Shown here: positions 1 through 4,819 of the stretch, in pieces
Numbering within the stretch: the stretch's first letter is position 1
Layout: every line of letters starts with the position of its first letter
From: an uncultured Oscillospiraceae bacterium
GTDB taxonomy: Bacteria > Bacillota > Clostridia > Oscillospirales > Oscillospiraceae
NCBI GenBank assembly: GCA_934597125.1
Contig: CAKTQM010000054.1
Span: forward strand, 1-9,875
DNA length: 9,875 nt
Direction: 5' to 3'
Position numbers and translations under genes: made by a program
The notes under the pieces: model-generated
What the model was told of the DNA's origin: nothing
Database searches by the model: none
What the model saw: the letters and a program-made list of their open reading frames with translations, nothing else

Positions 1-275
1 ATGCGGCCGGACTTGTCCTGCATGTCGCAGAAGGACACCTTGCCCATGCCGCGCTTGCTCATCAGGCGGCCCGCCACACGGACAGGGGTACCCTCCAGCG
101 CGTCAAAGTTGTCCTTGATATCCTGGGCGTGATGGGTCACGTCAAACTTGGTGATCTGGAAGGGATCGCGGCCCTCGTCCTGCAATGCCTTCAGCTTGTC
201 CCGGCGGATCTGCAGCAACTCGCCCAGTTCCTGCTGTTCGGTGGTGTTGGTCACGTTGGTATTTTGCTCTGCCAT
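1..275 (-). CDS. lysS: Lysyl-tRNA synthetase, N-terminal part (runs off the window)
   Basis: Only the first 91 codons are present. The class II lysyl-tRNA synthetase charges tRNA-Lys with lysine in the cytoplasm. The visible part has a short polar N-terminus, then the family's LQIRRDKLKALQDEGRDPF stretch (residues about 21-39). After it comes the start of the OB-fold anticodon-binding domain, with VRVAGRLMSKRGMGK and the FCDMQDKSGR strand near residues 65-91. The ATG at 275 is preceded by AAGGAGG five bases upstream, which settles the start. It lies 44 bases after the greA stop with no terminator between, so it is very likely co-transcribed with greA from the promoter at 881-909. The catalytic domain is outside the window, so its completeness cannot be judged. 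Identification is by remembered family motifs. Confidence 0.93.
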   Translation of the reverse strand, partial: MAEQNTNVTNTTEQQELGELLQIRRDKLKALQDEGRDPFQITKFDVTHHAQDIKDNFDALEGTPVRVAGRLMSKRGMGKVSFCDMQDKSGR

Positions 276-297
276 AACGGCCTCCTTATCTCATCAG

Positions 298-319
298 CCC
301 CCGATCGCTGATCGAGGGG
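298..319 (-). other. Intercistronic hairpin between greA and lysS
   Basis: Directly after the greA stop codon is an inverted repeat. CCCC plus CGATC (298-306) faces GATCG plus GGGG (310-319) across a GCT loop, with one bulged A. No T-tract follows on the minus strand, so it is not a normal terminator. It may stabilise or pace the greA-lysS transcript. This role is inference. Confidence 0.4.
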
Positions 320-796
320 TCATCGTTCAATACTGTCAACACGGTAATGGATGGCGCCGCGTGGCGCCTCCACGATCACTTCATCGCCCGCCCTGCGGCC
401 CATCAGGGCTTTGCCGAAGGGAGAGTCCTCGCTGACCGCGCGGCTCATCACATCGGCCTCCTGAGAACCGACGATTCGATAGGCGGGCAGCTGTTTTCGC
501 GTGTCCAGATTGGTGACGATGACTTTACAGCCGATGGAGATTTTGTCGGAGTCCATCTCCGCCTCGTCCACGATGACGGCGTGCAGCAGGATGTCCTCCA
601 GCTCGGCGATACGGGAATAGAGCTTACCCTGTTCGTTTTTCGCCTCGTCATACTCGCTGTTCTCGCTCAGGTCGCCGAAGCCGCGGGCCTCTTTAATAAG
701 CTCCGCCACCTCGTCGGCGCGGGTGGTCTTGCTGTAATCCAGCTCCTGTTTCAGCTCGTCATAGCGGGCCTGGCTCATCTTGAATTCTTTTGCCAT
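320..796 (-). CDS. greA: Transcription elongation factor GreA
   Basis: 158 residues, the usual GreA length. GreA enters the RNA polymerase secondary channel and stimulates cleavage of backtracked RNA. The N-terminal coiled-coil hairpin (residues about 8-78) carries the conserved tip GDLSENSEYDEAK at 41-53, including the acidic D42 and E45 needed for cleavage activity. The C-terminal FKBP-like domain has the family stretch SPFGKALMGRRAGDEV (125-140). The start is placed at 796 because AAAGGA lies nine bases upstream. An in-frame ATG at 805 directly abuts that ribosome binding site and is implausible. It heads a greA-lysS unit with its own strong promoter (881-909) and a leader of about 75 bases containing a palindrome at 826-839. 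Nothing about the protein looks unusual. Confidence 0.96.
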   Translation of the reverse strand: MAKEFKMSQARYDELKQELDYSKTTRADEVAELIKEARGFGDLSENSEYDEAKNEQGKLYSRIAELEDILLHAVIVDEAEMDSDKISIGCKVIVTNLDTRKQLPAYRIVGSQEADVMSRAVSEDSPFGKALMGRRAGDEVIVEAPRGAIHYRVDSIER

Positions 797-825
797 GCTG
801 CACATTCCTTTCTATTGCATCCCTG

Positions 826-839
826 CGCAGATATCTGCG
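826..839. repeat. 14-bp perfect palindrome in the greA leader
   Basis: CGCAGATATCTGCG reads identically on both strands. It lies between the greA promoter and its ribosome binding site, so it could be an operator or a short leader structure. With no loop, an RNA hairpin would need its central bases unpaired. Function unknown. Confidence 0.35.
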
Positions 840-865
840 ATCGGGTATACTTATATTATAATTAC

Positions 866-883
866 AATGCGTCACGTTGCATT
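866..883. repeat. Inverted repeat overlapping the greA -10 box and start site
   Basis: AATGC (866-870) and GCATT (879-883) flank an 8-base centre. The repeat overlaps the greA -10 box (881-886) and the expected transcription start, a position typical of a repressor site. The arms are only five bases, so chance is possible. Confidence 0.25.
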
Positions 884-909
884 ATAGTGAGTTTCCGCCC
901 GCCTGTCAA
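881..909 (-). promoter_or_regulatory. Consensus SigA-type promoter of greA-lysS
   Basis: On the minus strand a perfect -35 box TTGACA (909-904) and a perfect -10 box TATAAT (886-881) are separated by exactly 17 bases, matching the vegetative sigma consensus at all 12 positions. The -35 box contains the TGA stop codon (908-906) of the upstream 221-codon gene, so that gene ends inside the promoter. The expected start near 874 gives a leader of roughly 75 bases before greA. Confidence 0.88.
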
Positions 910-1571
910 GCGTTGGGCGCAATTGTTTTTACACGAATTTCCTCTTTTTTGATCTCTCCGGCCTGATACAGCGCCGCCAGCAGCTGTTCCGACACCGGCC
1001 ACGGATCCAGCAGTCCCTCCGGCATTTCATAGGTCAGCCGCTGATAGCGCCCGCAGTCCTCCCCCAGACAGATGACCGCGCCGTGCTCCGGTGCGCCGCC
1101 GAAGGAGACCGTCAGCGCCGCACCCTCCACGCTGCCGGCGCACAGGCCGAACCGCCGCCGCAGGGCCTCCGCCAGCGCCTCGCCCCCTGCGTCTACCTGC
1201 AAAGTCACGTACCGCACCCGTGACGCCAGCACTGCGGCGGCACGATACACGGCGGCGTCGGCGCAGTCGGCCCGCAGCACCGCCGTGGCGCGCCGCAGAT
1301 CCCCCCGCATGTCCAGCAGCTGGGGCAGCAGCGCCAGGCGCAGCTCCTGCACCGGCATCTCCCGCAGACCCCACCGCGCCGCCTCCGCCGTCAGCGCGGA
1401 CGGCAGCACGCATGTCCTGATCCCCTGCCGCCGCAGCTTCCGCAACACGCGGCCGCGTCGATACCCCGCCAGCAGCCCCGACGGCGGCACGGTGGCCACA
1501 GCGAACCACACGCCGCCGATCCGCTGCCGCGTCACACCGGCGCGCTCTCCCTCCCGCACATAGCCATACAT
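906..1571 (-). CDS. Hypothetical protein, 221 residues, family not recognised
   Basis: I do not recognise this protein. It is rich in Ala, Arg, Leu and Gly, has no signal peptide or membrane segment, and is probably cytoplasmic. Predicted strand-helix alternation includes a basic stretch YRRGRVLRKLRRQGIRTC (about residues 37-54), an ALLPQLLDMRGDL helix near 80-92, and a strand-helix unit RVRYVTLQVDAGGEALAEALRRRFGL (about 118-143). This suggests an alpha/beta fold, but no catalytic motif stands out. The ATG at 1571 has AGAGGTGA six bases upstream, a strong ribosome binding site. That site lies inside the terminator stem at 1579-1609, so expression may be low or depend on readthrough and stem opening. 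It is downstream of the ftsEX-M23 operon and its stop overlaps the greA promoter. The codon pattern (strong G/C at third positions) and good start support it being real. A second long reading frame in the same region is a GC-rich shadow. Confidence 0.7.
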   Translation of the reverse strand: MYGYVREGERAGVTRQRIGGVWFAVATVPPSGLLAGYRRGRVLRKLRRQGIRTCVLPSALTAEAARWGLREMPVQELRLALLPQLLDMRGDLRRATAVLRADCADAAVYRAAAVLASRVRYVTLQVDAGGEALAEALRRRFGLCAGSVEGAALTVSFGGAPEHGAVICLGEDCGRYQRLTYEMPEGLLDPWPVSEQLLAALYQAGEIKKEEIRVKTIAPNA

Positions 1572-1609
1572 AAAAAGTCACCTCTGTACCAGTATATGGT
1601 ACAGAGGTG
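1572..1609 (-). terminator. Terminator of the ftsEX-M23 operon, containing the RBS of the next gene
   Basis: A perfect 12-bp stem, CACCTCTGTACC (1579-1590) with GGTACAGAGGTG (1598-1609), closes a 7-base loop. On the minus strand it is followed by a T5 run (1576-1572). It sits 24 bases beyond the M23 stop codon, as expected for an intrinsic terminator. The 3' arm of the stem contains the AGAGGTG ribosome binding site of the 221-codon gene, and the T-run directly abuts its ATG. The same element can therefore end one transcript and mask the start of the next gene. Confidence 0.75.
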
Positions 1610-1632
1610 CTCGTTATCCGTTTGTCCGCGGC

Positions 1633-2979
1633 TTAGCCGTAATACTGCCAGCCGGTCAGATAGGTCAGGGGATCCACCCACGTGTCGTTCTCCATCACGC
1701 CGAAATGCAGATGGGGCCCCGTGGAGTTGCCGGTGTTGCCGGAATAGGCAACCACCTGTCCCTGAGTCACCTTGTCGCCCACGGAAACGTTATAGCCGCT
1801 CAGGTGGCCGTACAGCGTGGAATTGCCCTTGCCGTGGCTGATGATAACGCAGTTGCCGTAGCCACCGTTCCAGCTGGCCCATGTGACCGTGCCGGACTTG
1901 GCCGCCAGCACCGGCGTGCCGGAGGGAGTGCCGATATCCACGCCCTTGTGGTTGGTGCTGCCGATGCCGCCGGGAGACTGCCGCCCGCCGAACTTGGAGG
2001 TGATCCACCGGATGCCGTTGCAGGGCCAGGCGTAACCGCCCACCGTGCCGGCAATATCGTCCATGCCCAGCTCACGGGCCTTGGCCTCGGCCGCGGCGAT
2101 CAGGTCATCCAGCGCCTCTTCCTCAGCCTTGATGGCGTCATACTCCGCCTGCTTGCCCTCCTCGGTCTTGATGTACTCCGCCAGCAGTCTCATGCTCTCG
2201 GAGATCTCTCCCTGCAGCTCCTGCTTGGAGGCGGTAAGGGATTCGTTCTGCTCCTCCAGCGCGGCCTTGTCGGCGGCCAGCTCCTGGCGGATGGTCTGCA
2301 GGTCGCTGATGACCTTCTGGTTATACCGGACGATCTCGTTGATAAAGTCGATGCGGCTAACCAGATCCGAGAAGCTGCTGGCCTTGAACAGCACCGACCA
2401 GTAGGAGATGTTCCCCTGTTCCTCCTCGGCACGGATCTGCTTGTGGAACAGCTCTGTCTGGCGCTTTTCCAGCGCCTCATTGGCGCTGATGCTGCGGTTG
2501 GTAATGTCGATCTGCTCCTCCAGCAGGTTGATCTCCTCCTGCAGCGCGGCGTTGCGCTGGTCGAGAAGATTCTTCTGCTGCTGGGTGTTGGCCTTCTGGC
2601 CCTTGATGCTCTCCAGCTGCTTTTTCAGGTCATCCATCTCCTGGCGCTTGCCGTTGATCTCCTGCTGCAGCCGCTCATACTCCTCGCGGACAGCGTCCTT
2701 CTGGTCGCTGTTGCTGTCAGTCTCCTTATTATCCGTTCCGGTTTTGTCGTCGGTCTTGGTATCGGTCTTTGTATCCGTTTTCGTATCTGTCTTTGTGTCG
2801 GTCTTGGTATCGGTTTTCGTGTCGGTGGCCGTGGTGGTGTCGCTGGCCTTTGCGCCGCCGCCCGCCGTGTCATCGCTGGCCTTGGCGCTGCCGAAGGCCG
2901 CCGTGGGCAGCAGCGTGCCCATCAGCAGCAGTGCGCACAGCAGTGCTGCCGCCCGTTTTCCCATCGTGGAACGTTTCAT
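1633..2979 (-). CDS. Secreted coiled-coil M23 peptidoglycan hydrolase (EnvC/CwlO-like FtsEX partner)
   Basis: 448 residues. Order of parts: Sec signal peptide (1-30, cleavage probably near AFG/SAKA); low-complexity linker of TDTK units (52-79); long coiled coil (about 95-305) with Gln/Glu-rich heptads; C-terminal M23/LytM metallopeptidase domain (about 325-442). Zinc and catalytic residues are all visible: H344 and D348 in NHKGVDIG, H392 in LYGHLS, and H423/H425 in GPHLHFG. It should therefore be an active endopeptidase cutting peptide cross-links, unlike E. coli EnvC, whose LytM domain is degenerate. It lies 47 bases downstream of ftsX in the same operon. This fits the known scheme in which FtsEX holds a coiled-coil hydrolase or activator outside the membrane and switches it on. 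AAAGGA lies six bases before the ATG at 2979. A perfect terminator follows. The family is clear; the FtsX interaction is inferred from context. Confidence 0.9.
   Translation of the reverse strand: MKRSTMGKRAAALLCALLLMGTLLPTAAFGSAKASDDTAGGGAKASDTTTATDTKTDTKTDTKTDTKTDTKTDTKTDDKTGTDNKETDSNSDQKDAVREEYERLQQEINGKRQEMDDLKKQLESIKGQKANTQQQKNLLDQRNAALQEEINLLEEQIDITNRSISANEALEKRQTELFHKQIRAEEEQGNISYWSVLFKASSFSDLVSRIDFINEIVRYNQKVISDLQTIRQELAADKAALEEQNESLTASKQELQGEISESMRLLAEYIKTEEGKQAEYDAIKAEEEALDDLIAAAEAKARELGMDDIAGTVGGYAWPCNGIRWITSKFGGRQSPGGIGSTNHKGVDIGTPSGTPVLAAKSGTVTWASWNGGYGNCVIISHGKGNSTLYGHLSGYNVSVGDKVTQGQVVAYSGNTGNSTGPHLHFGVMENDTWVDPLTYLTGWQYYG
2743..2826 (-). repeat. TDTK tetrapeptide repeat (seven 12-base units) in the M23 protein linker
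   Basis: Residues 52-79 of the M23 protein are six Thr-Asp-Thr-Lys units followed by Thr-Asp-Asp-Lys. The DNA units differ at synonymous third positions (for example ACC GAC ACG AAA, ACA GAT ACG AAA, ACG GAT ACA AAG). The peptide is kept while the DNA has diverged, which argues against recent slippage. It probably forms a flexible, charged linker between the membrane side and the coiled coil. Confidence 0.85.
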
Positions 2980-2999
2980 GGTCTGTCCTTTCCTCCGGT

Positions 3000-3019
3000 G
3001 CGGGGCAGCCCTGCCCCGC
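3000..3019 (-). other. GC-rich hairpin between ftsX and the M23 gene
   Basis: GCGGGGCAG (3000-3008) and CTGCCCCGC (3011-3019) form a perfect 9-bp inverted repeat in the 47-base gap. No T-tract follows on the minus strand, and the M23 ribosome binding site comes next. It is more likely an RNA stabiliser or processing element that sets the M23 to FtsX ratio than a terminator. The role is inference. Confidence 0.45.
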
Positions 3020-3026
3020 GGGGTCG

Positions 3027-3908
3027 TTATACCTTCAAGAAGCGGCGAATCGCCATCAGACTGCCGCCCACGCCGATGAGGATGCCGGCGCCGGCAAAGA
3101 TGCCCGCCACAGGCTGCCAGATGTTCTGGAACGGCACCACTTCCAGCAGCTGCATGGTGTCAGAGGTGCTGATGCCATTTGCCATGGCGCTGTACAGCAG
3201 CCACTGCAGGCCGAAGGCGATGGCCGCGCCGAACAGGCCCAGCAGCAGCCCCTCGAACACGAAGGGCCAGCGGATGAAGCTGTCCGTGGCGCCCACCATT
3301 TTCATAATGGCGATCTCGTCACGCCGGTCAAATGTCGTCAGTTTGATGGTGTTGGAGATGATGAACAGTGACACCATCAGCAGCACGGCGATCAGGGCAA
3401 TGGAGATCACCCCCGCCACGTTGCGCACGGTGATAAAGCCGTTGGAGATCACCTCATCGGCCCGCACCTCGTCGATACCCTTCACCGCCTCCACCGCTGC
3501 CTTGGTCTGGGCCATCCGGTCAGGATCGGTCAGGTGGATCACGTAGCGGTGGCGGAACACCTCCGGCGCCAGATCCTGATACATCTCATCCTCGTCATAC
3601 TTGGCTACGTACTCGTCCCGGGCCTGCTGGCGGGAGATAAAGGTACAGTCGGCCACATTGTCCACCTTTTCCAGCTCGGACTGCAGAGCCTTGGCCTTGC
3701 TCTCTGTCAGCGTGTCATCCACAAAGGCCACCATGGCGTTCTCCTTTTGCAGATCCGCCAGGTTTTCGTTGGCGTTATAGGCCACCAGCGAGAACGTGCC
3801 CATAATCAGCAGGCACGCCACCGTGACGCCGATGGCGGCAAAGGACATAAACCCGTGGGAGAACATGCTGCGGGCGCCCTCTTTGAAGAAATAGCCGAAG
3901 TTTTTCAC
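3027..3908 (-). CDS. ftsX: Cell division ABC transporter membrane protein FtsX
   Basis: 293 residues, normal for Gram-positive FtsX. FtsX is the polytopic partner of the ATPase FtsE. The complex does not transport but transmits ATP hydrolysis to cell-wall hydrolases outside. Four membrane segments are visible at about 21-44, 163-186, 217-240 and 265-285. A large extracellular domain (45-160), expected to bind the hydrolase coiled coil, lies between the first two. The family motif SNTIKLTTFDRRDEIAIMK with MVGAT (185-208) follows TM2. The N-terminus [18 protein letters not shown] is typical. The start is a GTG at 3908-3906 that overlaps the ftsE stop in a four-base GTGA, so translation is probably coupled. 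The M23 partner gene follows. Confidence 0.96.
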   Translation of the reverse strand: MKNFGYFFKEGARSMFSHGFMSFAAIGVTVACLLIMGTFSLVAYNANENLADLQKENAMVAFVDDTLTESKAKALQSELEKVDNVADCTFISRQQARDEYVAKYDEDEMYQDLAPEVFRHRYVIHLTDPDRMAQTKAAVEAVKGIDEVRADEVISNGFITVRNVAGVISIALIAVLLMVSLFIISNTIKLTTFDRRDEIAIMKMVGATDSFIRWPFVFEGLLLGLFGAAIAFGLQWLLYSAMANGISTSDTMQLLEVVPFQNIWQPVAGIFAGAGILIGVGGSLMAIRRFLKV

Positions 3909-4594
3909 TGCTGGGTCACCCCCTCGTATGTACCGGTGGCGTCAGCCACCACGCAGCCGCTGTCCAGATAGATCACCCGCTTGTTGAAATGGTTCACCAG
4001 TCCCCGCTCGTGGGTCACCACGATCACGGTGGTGCCCAGGGCGTTGATGCGCTCTAAAAGCGTCATGATCTCCAGAGAGCGGGCGGGGTCAAGGTTTCCG
4101 GTAGGCTCGTCCGCCACAATGGTGCTGGGGTTGTTCACCAGCGCGCGGGCGATGGACACGCGCTGCTGCTCGCCGCCGCTGAGCTCGTCAGGGAAATTGC
4201 TCTCCTTCCCTTTCAGGCCCACCAGCTCCAGCACATAGGGGATGCGGCTGCGGATCTCGCGGGGCGAAGCGCCCACGGCCCGCATAGCCAGCGCCAGATT
4301 GTCAAACACCGTCCGCCCCGGGATCAGGCGGAAATCCTGAAAGATTACGCCGATGGTGCGGCGCATCAGGGGCAGCTGCCGCTCCTTGATGCGGCTCATG
4401 GAAAAGCCGTTAACCATCACGCGGCCGCCGGTGGGCACGATCTCGCCGGTCAGCAGCTTGATGATAGTGGACTTGCCGCTGCCGGAGGGGCCCACCAAAA
4501 ACACAAATTCTCCGTCATCTATTTGAAATGAAATGCCGCGAACAGCCTTTGTGCCGTTCTCATAGGTCTTTTCCGCGTCCGTCAGTCGAATCAT
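3905..4594 (-). CDS. ftsE: Cell division ATP-binding protein FtsE
   Basis: 229 residues, the standard FtsE length. This is the cytoplasmic ABC ATPase of the FtsEX complex, which couples septation to peptidoglycan cleavage. All nucleotide-binding elements are intact: Walker [10 protein letters not shown] (35-43), Q-loop Q86 in VIFQDFRL, signature LSGGEQQR (138-145), Walker [14 protein letters not shown] with D162/E163, and the H-loop H195 in VVTHERG. The N-terminal [16 protein letters not shown] is typical of FtsE. The ATG at 4594 is preceded by a GAGGG ribosome binding site. It is the first gene of the ftsE-ftsX-M23 operon, behind the promoter at 4656-4684, and overlaps ftsX by four bases. 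Nothing appears missing. Confidence 0.96.
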   Translation of the reverse strand: MIRLTDAEKTYENGTKAVRGISFQIDDGEFVFLVGPSGSGKSTIIKLLTGEIVPTGGRVMVNGFSMSRIKERQLPLMRRTIGVIFQDFRLIPGRTVFDNLALAMRAVGASPREIRSRIPYVLELVGLKGKESNFPDELSGGEQQRVSIARALVNNPSTIVADEPTGNLDPARSLEIMTLLERINALGTTVIVVTHERGLVNHFNKRVIYLDSGCVVADATGTYEGVTQQ

Positions 4595-4655
4595 GGCACA
4601 CCCTCAAATCCTTATAAAATGCAACATCTTGTGGCAAAAAGCCGTTGTCTGTTAC

Positions 4656-4684
4656 ATTATATATAAATCCGCGACAAATGGCAA
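4656..4684 (-). promoter_or_regulatory. SigA-type promoter of the ftsE-ftsX-M23 operon
   Basis: On the minus strand TTGCCA (4684-4679, five of six consensus bases) is followed after exactly 17 bases by a perfect TATAAT (4661-4656). It lies upstream of ftsE and downstream of the bidirectional terminator at 4778-4808, so the operon is insulated from the gene before it. The leader is about 55 bases. Confidence 0.8.
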
Positions 4685-4777
4685 CAGGAAAACGGTGAAT
4701 TTTCGGTAAATCTGTCGGCCAAAATCTGCCTATACTGGATAAGACGCACAGAAGGGGGAAAATGTTCCCGCGAATGG

Positions 4778-4808
4778 AAAAAACGCTCCCCATAGGGGAG
4801 CGTTTTTT
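4778..4808. terminator. Bidirectional intrinsic terminator after the SipW-type protein gene
   Basis: A perfect 14-bp stem, AAAAAACGCTCCCC (4778-4791) with GGGGAGCGTTTTTT (4795-4808), has an ATA loop. The T6 run on each strand makes it work in either direction. It lies 11 bases past the stop of the minus-strand gene at 4820-6772 and separates that gene from the ftsE promoter. Confidence 0.92.
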
Positions 4809-4819
4809 GTAAGACACTG

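Noticed and set aside
797..805. Upstream ATG for GreA at 805
   Set aside because: The AAAGGA site directly abuts this ATG with no spacer. The ATG at 796 has a nine-base spacing and gives the usual MAKEF-type start.
1027..1581. A 184-codon minus-strand frame overlapping the 221-codon gene
   Set aside because: Its product is almost wholly Gly, Arg and Ala, typical of a shifted frame in GC-rich DNA. The other frame has the better-placed ribosome binding site and ordinary composition.
2743..2826. Short regular repeats that could suggest a CRISPR array or tandem satellite
   Set aside because: The period is 12 bases with no spacers, and it stays in frame inside a secreted protein.
1705..3546. A 613-codon open frame on the plus strand opposite the M23 gene and ftsX
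   Set aside because: It runs antisense to two well-identified genes. Its Leu/Gly/Val-rich product is the complement of a GC-rich coding pattern, and no ribosome binding site or family motif supports it.
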